The notes beneath the pieces are model-generated. The model searched no databases. It had not been told where the DNA came from and saw only the letters and a list, made by a program, of their open reading frames with translations. Source: Auricularia sp. M13 (lineage: Eukaryota > Basidiomycota > Agaricomycetes > Auriculariales > Auriculariaceae). Taken from it: DNA of 64,000 nucleotides. Below, piece after piece: positions 10,167-22,059 of this stretch (position 1 is the first letter of the stretch; each line of letters opens with the position of its first letter). The stretch lies in the NCBI GenBank assembly GCA_037042915.1, contig CM073202.1:3472001-3536000 (forward strand). The letters run 5' to 3'. The translations under genes were made by a program, and so were the position numbers.

Positions 10167-11783
10167 ATGGACCCCCAAAGGCGCGAACTGCACTGGCCGG
10201 ACGACGTCCTTCGTCTCATTCTGGATGTTTTGTCGCTGAAAGCTATCGTCCGTGTCTCGAGGGTCTCTCGAAGGTGGCGCTCCGTCGCCTTGGAGCACCC
10301 CACATACTCTCGCGACGTCTACGTCTTTCCGTATCCGGCAGGCTGTTACGAGGACATGCACACACCGGGCAAGCCTTTCGCGGGGCTTCATCTGTTCTTT
10401 CACAGGCTCTTCTATCGGCATTCGATGGGCAACGTCGTCTCTCTTGATATGGGACTACCAGCTGAGCCTCGATTGACCCACGATGAGCTCGTAACGAGCG
10501 CCTGTGGCGTAACCCACTTCCGCCCCTTGCACGACTGCTTTCCTCGACTGATATACCTCAAGTTACGCGTCGAAGAAGACTATATTCCTGTTGCTTTCGC
10601 AGTGATATTGCACCCAGCTCCTCGACTCAAAACGTTCCAGCTCTGTACAATTGGAGACTCTTCCATATTGCGATCCTGGAGCCTGCCGCAGAATCTCTTC
10701 GCAGGTCACGCACCACATCTTGTATATCTCTCCTTCAATGGTCCGTTCGTGCTTCCCGAAACTACCGCAGGAGACTCTGGCTCCCCTGACTGCGTACAAC
10801 GACCCCTTGCCGCTCTGGCTGCTGTCAAGGGTGTGCTGATAGTCATGCCATGGCAATACTCAACATCTTCAAGTCTACGACTCGAACGATTTTTCTTGCA
10901 CTGTCCGCTGCTAGAGCGTCTACGCATACATGGTGACGAGTGCTCCTGTCTCCAGGCTGAAGTGAAATATTGGACTTGCCTGCCTCCCGCTGACGCGCTC
11001 GGTCTGCAGCACCTCGAATTCACTGGAACTGCGATTCATTACGACCAGGATGACGGCGACCGAGAAGAATTCACTGCATGGGTGGACGACACTGACGCTG
11101 TCGTGCACGCCTTCGCGCATCCCGGCATGCAGACGCTTGAGATCAACAGCAACACCGTCACCAAGCCCACGCTATATGCCATCCTCGCGCACCTCGGCCC
11201 AGACGCGCTGCATCTCGAGGCTACAGCCCCGGAGGCATTCTACATGCGCCTAACGTTCCGCAGCATCCCGCGCGGTGTCGAGCGCACGTTCACGCAGCTA
11301 CTCTCGTTCTGGGATCAGATTGACTGCAGCCTGTTCAACGAATGCCTGGAACCCATAGCCTCGCAAATACAGCAATTGACGGTCCACCGGAACCACGACG
11401 TCTGGAACGTCATCCTGCGCATGCTCCCTCCGACCTCTAAACCGGGCTCGCCGAGTGCCGTGCTTCGGAGGGTCGAAAAGCTGACAGTCATCTTGGGCTA
11501 CGCGGATGGCGATACTCGCGAAGAGAGGGAACGTTTTCTGGATGCGCAACGCGGCCTGTTTTTCCCCCTGTACGAGCTCCAACTTCCCGCGCTCAGGTGT
11601 CTCGAGCTCGTGGGCCCGACCGCCGAGCGACCACTCAGCGTGGACGATCTCGCGTACTTGATGGGCAGAATCCTCCAACGTTCCACGCGTCGTAAATTGC
11701 GTCTGATTCTCAAGGACGTCAAGGTCCAGGGAGACTTGCGGCGCATTTGGGCATATTTCGACAGGATCGAACTTCTTCCTTGA
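10167..11783 (+). CDS. F-box protein (single exon, 538 residues)
   Basis: An uninterrupted frame from ATG at 10167 to TGA at 11783. Residues about 10-46 form an F-box (WPDDVLRLILDVLSL, then VSRVSRRWRSVALEHP), the motif that binds Skp1 in SCF ubiquitin ligases. The rest is leucine-rich without strict LRR repeats (stretches such as LERLRIHGDE and LRCLELVGP suggest a degenerate LRR-like receptor part). It differs from the other F-box genes in this window: no intron splits off its N-terminus and the region after the F-box does not share their RSGxHPxDL signature, so it is a separate subfamily. The substrate is unknown. Confidence in the F-box is high. Confidence 0.85.
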   Translation: MDPQRRELHWPDDVLRLILDVLSLKAIVRVSRVSRRWRSVALEHPTYSRDVYVFPYPAGCYEDMHTPGKPFAGLHLFFHRLFYRHSMGNVVSLDMGLPAEPRLTHDELVTSACGVTHFRPLHDCFPRLIYLKLRVEEDYIPVAFAVILHPAPRLKTFQLCTIGDSSILRSWSLPQNLFAGHAPHLVYLSFNGPFVLPETTAGDSGSPDCVQRPLAALAAVKGVLIVMPWQYSTSSSLRLERFFLHCPLLERLRIHGDECSCLQAEVKYWTCLPPADALGLQHLEFTGTAIHYDQDDGDREEFTAWVDDTDAVVHAFAHPGMQTLEINSNTVTKPTLYAILAHLGPDALHLEATAPEAFYMRLTFRSIPRGVERTFTQLLSFWDQIDCSLFNECLEPIASQIQQLTVHRNHDVWNVILRMLPPTSKPGSPSAVLRRVEKLTVILGYADGDTREERERFLDAQRGLFFPLYELQLPALRCLELVGPTAERPLSVDDLAYLMGRILQRSTRRKLRLILKDVKVQGDLRRIWAYFDRIELLP

Positions 11784-12283
11784 CTTGAACTCAATTGGAT
11801 TTGTTTCTAGATACCATAGCGAGAGTATGATTACCAGTATCCAACAATGTATCCCGAACTCTAAAGACTAAGAGGTTACATCCCCCCTATGTGCTTCTCC
11901 AATGTGGCCGGCGAATAGAGCTTGATCGACCGACGAACACAATCCAAGTTGTCCCAGAAATTATACTCAACCTTAACCACAACTCCTCCCCACACGCAGG
12001 CATATAACCAATGTTGTAATTCCGATGCAGTACACATACATACGTCGTAAACCAAAACAGCCAAAACGAAGCAAGGAAAGCACTAAGGGTCAGTCAGCTC
12101 AGAGACACAGCATATACATATCGTGTCATATCATACAGGTCGCGAAGTGTATCCTCTCTGGATACCCGCGCGGTGAGTAGTCCCTCTGGACTCGGCGCAT
12201 GAGTGCGGTGTACAGCTACGCGCCCGCCGCGTTCACCACTGACGCCTGTGCACACCCGCTCACGGACATTGACGCAGCATGCT
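11784..12283. other. Convergent 3' spacer
   Basis: Lies between the F-box gene (plus) and the Set3-like gene (minus), so both genes end here. No gene or clear terminator signal was seen. Confidence 0.4.
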
Positions 12284-15200
12284 CTATGGATACCCACGCA
12301 TAGCGCGCGGCGCACTGGGCGCGCCGTTCCCAAACCGCCCCCGATCTCGATGCGGGTACGCAACGGCATCATAGTCGCCCCACGTGCGGGGCTGATTCGG
12401 CGGTGGTGGCGGCGGCGGCGGACCGCGCTCGTAGTCGTACGGCGCGTCAGGCGGCGGCGCCCACCCCGAGTGGTGCGGCATCGGCGGCGGCGGCGGCTCG
12501 TCCGCAAACCGCTCGCCGCCCCAGGCCCGGCTCCGCTCACGCTGCTCCCGCTCGCGCTCCTCCCACGCGCCAGCAGCAGCGGCCCAATCTCGCGGGGGCG
12601 AGGTGCCCCAGCCATGCGTGCGCTCCGCAGGCGGCAGCGGCGGTGGTGGCGGTGGCCGCCCGTAGTCGCGTCGCCCAAAGTCTGGCGCAAACTCGCGTTG
12701 CGGGAAGTCAGGATGTCGTCCTGGCCCCGGTCCTTGATGGTGGAAGTCGCGCCCTGGCCCCGGCGGCGGCGGCGGCGGCCCACCAAACTTGTCGCGTGTC
12801 GGGCTCGGTCCACCAAAATCGCGATACGGCGGCTGGTATCGCTCCACCTCGCCATACGGCATGCCACCACTAACCCTGCGATTAGGTGGGCCCCCACTAG
12901 CCCTACGATCAGCCAGGCCCGCGCTCGCCCGGCGGTGCTCAGGTAAGCGACGGTCGTGCGGGTTCTGCAGCTGCCCCTGCTGTTGGTTGAAGCGCCCGAA
13001 GCGCCGCGGCGTCTTGGTCGTCGAGCCCGCGGACGAGCTGGGGCTGCGCGCGCGCTTGGCGGGCACGACGACGACCGCGTCGCCCGGCACGGCCGCCCAG
13101 CCCTCCTCGCTCTTGACGCGCACGACCTCGCCCTCCTCCTCGGGCGTCTGCGGCGGCGGCGCCGTCGTATCCGACTGCGGCGACCGCGTCGCGGGTGGCG
13201 GGGCTGCACAAGATGCCGGATCGTCAGCAGAAGCACGACGGCGACGGGGAAGCAGCAATGATGAGCAAGGCGCGTGGATGTGGCAGAAGACGGACGGGCG
13301 CAAGCTTATGCTCCGAGCGACGTAGCGAAGCTGTATTCATCTATCGCTAGCGCGAAGCATGTGGCGCACGTCACCGCCTTGCCCCATCCTCTCGAGAACA
13401 TCCACAGCAAAGCCGGCGTCAACGCAATGGCCAACGTCGGCGTCGCATGCGCATTCACAAGCGAGTGGTACCAGACAGGATGCGCGCCACCCGGGACGCA
13501 CGTCACCGCCCAGTGCAAACCGGCGCTGAGTTCGCTCTGACGATAGGCTGGTGCCGGACGGGACGGCGCGCTCTGACGATAGGCCGATGCCAAACGGTAC
13601 GAGCGCGCTCCATCATCACCCGCTCCAGCATCAAAGAGCCAACGACGCGCGCCCATCGCAAAAAAGAGAAAGGAAAAGAAAAAGATAACGCACCATCCTC
13701 GCCAGGACTATCACTGGCGCTCGCGCTCGCGTTCGCATTCGCAGCCTGCTCGTCCACCATCATCTGCGAGTCACGGCGCGCCGCCGAAGGATGTTGTGGG
13801 GTCGCCGCCGCCGAAGGATGTTGCGGTGTCGCCGCCGCTGACGGGTGTCGCGGTGTCATCGCAGCTGGAGGATGTCGCGGTGTCGCCGCCGAGTTGTGCT
13901 GCGGTGTCGCCGCAGAAGGATGCTGCGCTGCCGCTGAGGAATGTCGCGGTGTCATCGTCGCAGAAGGATTCCGCGACGGATGCCGCGAATGCGATGGCGC
14001 CCGCTGCTCTTGCTGCTGCTCATACGGCGCGCGCTGCGGGTGGTCGAACGGCCCAGGACCCCGCTGCTGGTGCTCGAACGGATGATGATGCTGTTCATCC
14101 AACGGCGGGCGGTGTGGCTCGTAAGGAGGCCCCTGCTGCTGCTCCTGCCCGAACGAGGGCCGCCTCGCATGGTCGTACGACCCTGGTCTCTGATGGGCTT
14201 GTTCGAACGGCCGCCGCTGCGGGTCGTACGGCCCAGTCTGGTCGTGCGGCGGACGGTCTTGATTATATGGTGGCCGCCCTGCGTCGTACGGCGGCCGCTG
14301 CTGCTGGTACGAGTTGTGCGGATGCGGGAGCTGCTCGCGCGGCGGCGGCCGTTGATCATACGGCGGCCCATGCAGTGGGTCATGGTGCGCGCGCGGTGAG
14401 GGTGGACGCTGGTCGTGCGGCGGCGGACGCTGGTCATACGGAGGTCGAGGCGATGGCGGGCGCTGCAGCTGGCGCGGGTCGTACGGCGGACGCGGCGAAG
14501 GCGGCCGATGGTGCCCCAGCGACGGGGAAGGCGGGTGCTGCCGTGGGTCGTCGCGCGGCCACGGTGACCGCGGATCAAATGGCGGCGGCCCACGATGCCC
14601 CTGTCCAGGCGGCGGCGACCGTGGCGGGTCGTACGGCCGGCGCTGCTCAGCCGGCGGATAATGCTGCAGCCCAGGCGGCGGCGGCGGCGGCCGTTCGCGC
14701 GACGACGGGCGCAGATGCTCCGGCGGCTGTGGAAACCGCTGCATCGGCGGCTGGTCGCGCGACGCCGACCGCTGCTCGCCCGACGGACGTCGTTGTGTTT
14801 GTGGTTGTAGTTCCTGCAGTCGTGACGGGCCCCCGGACGGCTGCCGCCAGCCCAACGCCTCCTCGATGATGGACGTCACGGCATCCTCGTGCGCCTGCTT
14901 CTCGCGCGTCTGCTGCTGCTCGTCCTCGCCAGGCCGCACCTCGCCCGGCTCCGGCACGCCGCCCTCAGCGGGCGGCGGCACCAGCTCGCCGGGCAACACC
15001 TCGCCCGGCTCGGGCATCGCGACGTCCTCCGCGCCAGCACCAGCACCTGCACCCGCGCCCGCGCCCGCCTCACTCGCGCCCACACCGAAGCCCGCGCCCG
15101 CCTCACTCGCACCAATCCCCCCAGGCGACTCGACCACACCACCTCCCTCCACACCCCCCGGAGACAGTACCACCCCCTCCCCACCCACGCCAACAGAAGC

Positions 15201-17352
15201 AGTATTAACCTTCCGGTTCCTTAACCAAGCACTGAACGTCGTCCTCCGCCCGGGCTGCGGCGGCGCGGGGGGTGCGGGAGGGGGCTGCGCGGAGGGGTCG
15301 ACGTCCATTTGCTGCTCGGCGGCGCCGGGTTGGGCGGCGGCAGTGGGAAGTTGGGTGGGGGAGTCGATGGCCATGAGCGCTGGGTCGATCTGCGCTTGTG
15401 CAGGGGCGCTGGAGCCGGCGTCTTGTGCACCAGCAGCGCCGCCTTGTGCTTGCGGCGGTGCAGCGCCGCCTTGTGATTGCGTTTGTGCACCAGCAGCTTC
15501 GGCTTGTGCGGTGTCTTGTGCAGCGTCCGGCGGCGGCGGGGGCTTAGGCTCCGGGAACGCCGGGCTGAGCGGCCGTTCAGGCGCAGGCGCAGGCGCGGAT
15601 GGGAAGGCCGGGCTGAGCGGCCTTCGTTCGCGCTCTCGTTCGCGTTCCAGGCTGAGCGCGGCGAGCGGCGTTACCGGCACTACACAAAAGCAAAGAATGA
15701 GCAAACGCACAAAACGGAACAAGAAAGGAAAAGCGGCGCACCATCGCCATTCGCCGTATGCGCACCCCCTCCCCCTCCTCCTCCAGCGTCGGCCAAAAGA
15801 CTCAGCACGTCCATCTTGCCCCGCTTCTTCCCTCCTCCTCCTCCCGCTCCATTCGCGCGCACGCCACTGGCAACAGACCCCGAGCGCGCAGCCGACGCCG
15901 CCCTACTCGCCGCACCACCACCAGTATTCGGCACAGCGCCCACCTTGCGCACAGTCACCGCGCCCACGGGGTCCCACACCCTCCCGCGCTCGAACGCGCC
16001 GGCGCCCTTGAGCTCGTCGAACAGCCGGCGGATGTGCGTCTTGCGCATGCGGTGCGGCAGGCGTTGCTCGGCGGGGTCCGGTTGGATGTGGAGGTGCGGC
16101 GCGGAGGCGATGGAGAGGAAGGTGGTGTGGGGTGATGTGGACGGCGTGGGGAGCCAGAGTGAGGAGGTGTCCGGTGAAGAATTGGATGTTTGGGAGGTGG
16201 AGGTGGGAGGGAGGAGGACGGCGCCCTGGCCGAAGCCCTGGCGCGGTACGGCGGCGAGCCCGCGCTTGGGGAGGGGAGGGAGAGGATGCGGCAAGAGTGG
16301 ATGCTCGGCGGCGGCGTAGCGGCGCATGGCGACGAAGAGGCAGGTCGAGGGGTCCGCACACGCGCACGGCGGGATGAAGCCCTCGGCGGCGGAGAGGAAC
16401 GAGGCGATGTGCGCGCGCAGGTTCGCGCTGTTCGTCGTCCTGCATTCAGTCGACGGTCAGCATCAGCATCAGCATGCAGGGACGCGGGCGTGCTTCGCCG
16501 CGGCAGGGAAGGCACGTACTGAGGGTTGGCGCGCACGAGGCGGTGGACGGGGTGCATGTCGTCCCACTCCCACGGCAGCACGATCTCGTCGCCGCTCGCG
16601 ATGTCGCGCGTCGCGACGAGCACGAATACCAGCTGCCGCGCGGGCCCGACGTGCGCGGGGACGAGCTCGGCGTTCGGGCGGCAGCCGCAGCGCGCGAAGC
16701 GCGCCTCGCCGCCCGCGCGGCGCGCGTCGAGCGCCAGCGGCGTCGGCGCGGGCAGCAGGTGGACGTAGGGCTTGGGCAGCATGAGCGAGGGGTACATGTT
16801 GATCGGGTCGGCGAGGTAGTCCGCCGCGCGGGTGACGACGGCGACGAAGCGCGCGAGCAGGTCGCCGCGCTCGCGCCGGACGCGCGCGAAGAGGCCGTAG
16901 CTCGCCGCGAAGCACATCTGGCCGCCCGAGAGGCGGCGCGGCTCGGCGGCGTAGCCGGGCGGCGGGACGGCCTGCGCGTGCTCGAGCACCAGGCGCGGGC
17001 GCCAGCTGCTCAGCTCGGGAAGTTGCGGCTGCAACGCGCGCAGGTCGTCGTCGGCGAGCGGGACGTACTCGTCGGCCGGGCCGACGTCCATGCCGCGGCG
17101 CGCGCGCGCCTGGGCGACCATCGCCGCGAGCTGGGCGGGCGGGCGCGGGTCGCAGCGCTCGCAGCGCCAGGAGAGCTGGCCCGCGCGGGCGCCGACGCAG
17201 TCCGTGTGCTGCCAGACCTTGCACCCGTCGCACTCGATCATCTCCTGGCCGTCGTCGGCCGACGTGCTGCAGATGCACCGCACCACCTCCGCCGCCGACG
17301 CCGACGCCCCGCGCTTGCGCTTCGTCCCCAGCAGCGACGCCGTAGCCGCCAT
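12284..17352 (-). CDS. SET3: Set3-like protein: PHD finger + SET domain with long low-complexity tail
   Basis: Exons on the minus strand: 17352-16520, 16439-15742, 15679-13694 and 13203-12284; phases agree and total 1478 codons plus stop. Residues 24-70 are a C4HC3 PHD finger (C26, C28, C41, C44, H49, C52, C64, C67; IECDGCKVWQH). Residues about 110-278 form a SET domain of the Set3 type: RFARCGCRPNAEL replaces the usual NHS motif and ASGDEIVLPWEW follows, which in Set3 relatives goes with lost methyltransferase activity and a scaffold role in the Set3 histone-deacetylase complex. RRLFDELKGAGAFERG follows. The third exon is very rich in P, Q, R and H: many RPPYD/Q-type units and about seven copies of a TPxHPSAA unit. 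The last intron (13693-13204, 490 nt) is long for this genome, so the last exon could belong to another gene. Yeast Set3 is about half this length. Confidence 0.75.
13790..13985 (-). repeat. Tandem TPxHPSAA-encoding repeats in the Set3-like gene
   Basis: About seven imperfect 24-30-nt units read on the minus strand as variants of ATPQHPSAA. They make this exon open in several frames on both strands, which explains the long shadow frames seen opposite the gene. Confidence 0.6.
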
Positions 17353-20113
17353 GATTCCAGTAGCTGCAGCCAGTTTCGCAGTGCGCAGCGTTCAGAGTCA
17401 AGCCCCAGAGTCTAGTTCAGAAAATATTCAGAGAATGAGCCGGGCAGAGAGCAGAGGGGCCAGAGAGCGTAAGCCGCGGGGTAACAGGGCGCAGAGCAGG
17501 CCAGAGCAACGGGGTGATGGTGGCGGGTCGGGGAACAGAGCAGAGAGCGGGTTTCAAGCTCAGTCCCAATTCCGCTCCCCGCTCCCATCGCCCAAGGTCT
17601 GCTTCCGCCATCGTCACACCACCACAGCTCTCGAACGTCTTCCAGACTGCCCTTGTCGAAGTCCGTGCCAACTTGCGCGCCCGTTCCCGTGGATGGCCTG
17701 ACTCCCAGTCTGCGTGCTACTGAGTGCTCTTGTGTGCCCGAGACCGTGCGCGTCGACAAGCCAGCATTTTATGTCTTGCTCGCCTCCATCTTGATGCATC
17801 GCCCCCAATGTCCAGTTCCCCGCGCCCAGCAGCCTGTGCGACCCCCGACCCGTCTCGTGCCACCGTCGTCGTCGAGCGCCCTGGGCTGCTATATCAAACA
17901 GGAGCCCTGACGCTGGCTAGGCTCCGGGCCTTGATCCGAACTGTCCTGCGCCAGACCCTTTTGCCGACATGCCGACTCGTCTCTCTCGTCTGTCCCCGCT
18001 CGAGTCTATTGCTTGTTTCATGCGTTCTCCTTCGTGCGGCGGTGTGGGTCGGGAAAGTGCGTAAAAGTCTAACTGGATCGTGGCGAGATGATAACTTCTC
18101 CATGGCATTGGATGCACCGAGCCGGCTGATCTGCATAAGCATTGGTGCTTTACCTCCTGGTAAGGCCGCTATCGAACAGTCGCTCTCCAACGCCTGCCCA
18201 ATGTTAACCCAGAGCTTCCATTCTGTCGTCATATCTGATCACTGGCCAAGCACTGTCTGTCATGTGTTGAGCGTTGTGTGTTGTGTGTCGTGCGTTGAGT
18301 TGAGCGTTGTGCTGTTAATAGTTCGGTTGTGCGTTGTGTGTTGTGCGTCGCGCCCGGCATCCGCGTCCAAGACTCGCCGAATGAACTCGAATACAGAGAA
18401 CCTTCGTACCGGTTGTGATCCTCATACACACTGTACCGCAGAACGATCCCTCAAATGAAAGCCAGTACGTCTGAGGCACCAGAGGATGTCAGAACAGTGC
18501 GGTCGTGCTCAATTACTAACACTAGGCACCTAGCGACGTCGGCCGTCCGCCGCGTTCCAAGGCGTGCTGTTCGCATCATGCCAACTTGTAGGGCGGTCCG
18601 GGAGAATGTTGTGCTTCTTCGACCGTTGGTGTCTAACAGTTCCAGTCTTCGGCCATCTGTGTTTCTGAGGGAAAGTAACTCCAACTCACCCGGGAATCAC
18701 ACTAACAGCGCAGTAAATGTACGTTGGGAAGACCCACGGCCGTGGACGCTTGAGGAGTCAACCGACAGTGGATTCTCAGGCGCTACGCTACGTAGAAATT
18801 GTGCTGGACGATGGAGTTACAACCTGGCAGAACCTGAAACTCGGGAGAGTAGCCTGAGCTGTACTTCAGAACAACGCTCCATTTTTAAACATGCCTTTAC
18901 CAGGCGACGGAGCGGGTCCAGCTCCGAGTCCTTATTGCAGCTGGACAGCGTTGCAAGTACTTGTTCAGGCGAAAGGGCGTTTGGGTACTAGTTAGTGCGG
19001 CTAGGGATGACGCTCGATCTTCCAAAATAAGTAGCCCCAGATGTCGAGCGTGACATCGCGGAGAGTGAGAAGCAAGTCTTAGCCACGACGTCGGGCGACT
19101 CGGAGCCTGACGTTGTCAACTTATGTCCACGGTGAGCGTCACGGTGAGAAATTGGCCCCTCGAAACTGAGAAGGCCGACTTGGAGCGCGTCGGCAATCCC
19201 ATTTTTGAGCACGGTGGAGATGTGAGCGCAGGACGAGGCTCTCGAGGATGCCTTTTCAGGCTGCCGCGGTGATGTCTAATACGCGAGTGTACTCGTTACC
19301 TTCGCAGTTGCAGAATGTGGGTTCAACGTAGAACACGTATGTATCTTAGATAATAGATAATAAATGATTTTATTTTATTCTGCATTTTAGAACCGTCGTT
19401 ACGGCCGGGCTTGCTGCATTACGGACGACTAGGAGACACTATGAGACGAACTGTTGCAGGTAGAGGCATTCGTAATCATAGCGCTGGAACCGTATTTCCT
19501 CTGTGCCTGGCCCCGTTCGCTGATCAGGTAGTAGTCTTTGTATATGGAGAGGATACTGTCCCAATGTGATTTCAGACATTAAATGTTGCGTTCAGGCACT
19601 GCCGGTGGCCTGACAATCATACAAGGCCTGCTGATGACTAAGCAAAGCTGTGCTTGGGGCGCGGAGGAAATTGAAATTCGCACCGCAAGCTTGCGTGTCC
19701 CGTTTCATCGATATCGGTAGTCTCCTTCGCAGACTTTAACGTTCGAAGATAATCGTTCGAAGTAAAGTCTGCATCAATACGCGCCCCTCTGATTGAGAGC
19801 CCCCAATTCGGAGGCAATCGCTGATCCGCCCTGATCCGTGACCAGCGCTTGGTTCGTTGGGACCTCGTACACTTTGCACAGAAGTCCCGATGCAGCCCGC
19901 GAGCAGCACAACTTGCAATGAGTTGCCAGCCCTCTCGGATGCCCGCTTGAGATGGAGGAGAGACGTCGGTTTGTCGTCTTTGACACGACGCGTCTGGATC
20001 ACGTGCATCACGGCCCCAGCCGAATTGGGGGCTCTCTATTAGGCAGGTGTGATTTGATACAGACTACGATATCGGCAGCTCATAAATACTACGTAGGCAG
20101 CGACGACGAGGCT
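17353..20113. other. Long spacer, no confident gene
   Basis: 17405-18450 is the upstream region of the Set3-like gene plus a GT-rich run near 18262-18345 built of GCGTTGTGTGTTGTG-like words. At 18455-18991 an open frame of 178 codons exists, but splice-like signals inside it (GTACGTTGGG near 18720; AG before GCGCTACGC near 18780) suggest an alternative reading with ALRYVEIVLDDGVTTWQNLK and a nearby stop; I do not recognise it and treat it as a possible gene remnant. 19340-19380 is AT-rich. Confidence 0.35.
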
Positions 20114-21669
20114 ATGAGGACGCGTCGTTTTGCCGCCGGCGCCCGACGCGCTCTGAGTCTAGATAAAGTCGTCCAAGCAAGTGCAAACGCGACAGCGCTC
20201 TTGTGCACCGACTTCCATTCAAACGTCACCGCCGTCGCACCATGCAGCGCCGCACGGCACATACAAGCGAGTACGTCGCATAATACTCAGCGATACAGCC
20301 TCCAGGTCTGACTGGAGACAGTTTGACGGCAGTCTTGCCGCCGGAACTTCTCGCGAGCTGCTTCACCTGGCTGCCGTTTCTCGACCGCGTTCGTGCAGCT
20401 TGTGTATCGCGCTATTGGAGGTCAACTGCGTTACAATTCCCGGCGCTATGGTCGGATATCCGCCTGCTGGACGGCAGGAGCGAAAACTCGCTCGGACAGC
20501 TCGCGCGTATGGCCCTGGCTCGCAGCGGACGCCATCCCGTCAACCTGGACTGCGGACTTGGCTCCCTGGTACCCACATTGCGGGAGCACATGGACCATAT
20601 CCGCTCAATCTGGTGGTTCGGCAGCGACTTGGATTGCTTCACAGTGCCTGCGCCGATGCTGGAGCGCTTCGTGTGCGCGGCGAGTGTGCCGCTCCCCTCC
20701 AATTTCCTTGCCGGGCAGCCCGGCGTACTGCACCGTCTCGAGCTACGCAGTCTGCTTCTACCTGCGACGTGTCCCGCGATTGCGAATGTCACGTATCTGG
20801 CGACCGACCCGCCGAACAGCGACCTCGCCCCGGCGCTGAACCGGCTTTGGCACCTCTGCCCGCGATTGGAGACTCTCTGCTTGCACGATCTGCCGCAGGT
20901 CTCGCTGTCCGCTACGAACCCGCCGCCGAGCACGCTTGCGCATCTCCAGCTGCGGACGACATCCCAGGACTGCGACCTCGGCCAGTTTTTCTGGGCATGC
21001 GCATCGCCCGCTCTGAAGGACGTTACTATCTTTCTGCCGCTGGACCGCTGCCGGACCTTGTCTGATGTAGTGCGCGAAGCGTTGGAGCTCGAGGTGCAGC
21101 CCGGCCATCCGCTGCACGAGGGGCCTGTCAAGTCCATTCTGGCTGTGCTCCCCGGAGACTGCAGATTACAGCTGCTTCTCACGGACGTGGAAGACGGCCA
21201 CAGGAAGTTCGGAGTGGTCGACAAGCTCACGCGGGAAAATGCCTGTTTCCCGCAGCTGCGCGCGCTGACGATGCCGCTCCTCGTCTTCCACCTCTTCATC
21301 CGCAAACGGCCGCACTTGCCCGCGCTGCAACGGCTTTGCATTATCGTGCAGCAAACGCCCAGCGGCGTCGGACACTTCGATTGGACACGCATTTATTGCC
21401 TCGCGTTCGTGCGCCACTATGCGGTTACGACGATCACCTTCGACGTGCGGTTCATGACTGAAACGGCGGACAAAGTCGCCAATGCGTCTGCGCTCGTCAA
21501 GCACATCTCCGAGCACACGAAGCCGTACTCGGAGTTGCTTTGCGGCGTGCGCTACGTCGTCCGAGGATTTTCCGCCGAGGTCGCGCGCGCCGTTCAGGTA
21601 CCTCAGTGTGGCCTTCAGCTATCCTTCGACTGCCACGATCCAGCGACGCAGTCCGGCTTCCGTCATTGA
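20114..21669 (+). CDS. F-box protein, tandem paralogue A (506 residues)
   Basis: Two exons, 20114-20270 and 20306-21669, joined by a 35-nt GT-AG intron that restores frame (HIQA|S|LTGDS). The F-box lies at residues about 62-100 (VLPPELLASCFTWLPFLDRV, then VSRYWRSTALQFPALW). After it comes the signature ARSGRHPVNLD, shared with the other family members here, and a leucine-rich C-terminal part. CATAAATA near 20088 may be the TATA box, which would put the start of transcription close to the chosen ATG; a further in-frame ATG exists at 19952. Direct neighbour and paralogue of the gene starting at 22060, same strand. Presumed SCF substrate receptor; target unknown. Confidence 0.8.
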
Positions 21670-22059
21670 GAAATGTAAATAGATTTCACGACGGTCGGGG
21701 ATAGTTTATCATACAACCTTTGTTCCTATCAATGTGTTCTAGAATAGTGTTGGCATAACTTCCTTCCTTGTCCACTTTAATGTATAGACTGTGCAAGCAT
21801 AGTAGCGTGATGCCCGACTGGTAATTATAGCAAATTTAGGTCTACCCTTCTTCACAATGCACCTTCTCCGTCAGTCGTTCTAATTTTCTCTATTGGCCGA
21901 CCGACGGCTGGGCTGCCAGGCAGCCAGAGCACCCGGTACTGTACACAGTGCTTCGGAGCTTAAATACTTTGACCCCGGTGTCAAGTCCTGGAGACCAAAC
22001 ACGGCCAAAGCAATCAGGCTCACGCTCGACCATCATCCTGCGTCCGACACAAATTCACA
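21670..22059. other. Spacer between tandem F-box genes
   Basis: Holds the 3' end of gene A and the promoter of gene B; TTAAATACTTT near 21959 is a possible TATA element about 100 bases before the start at 22060. Nothing else seen. Confidence 0.4.

Noticed and set aside
12203-16522. Long plus-strand frames opposite the Set3-like gene
   Set aside because: They are composed of A, R, P and G repeats and arise from GC-rich tandem repeats on the other strand; no motif, no splice logic.
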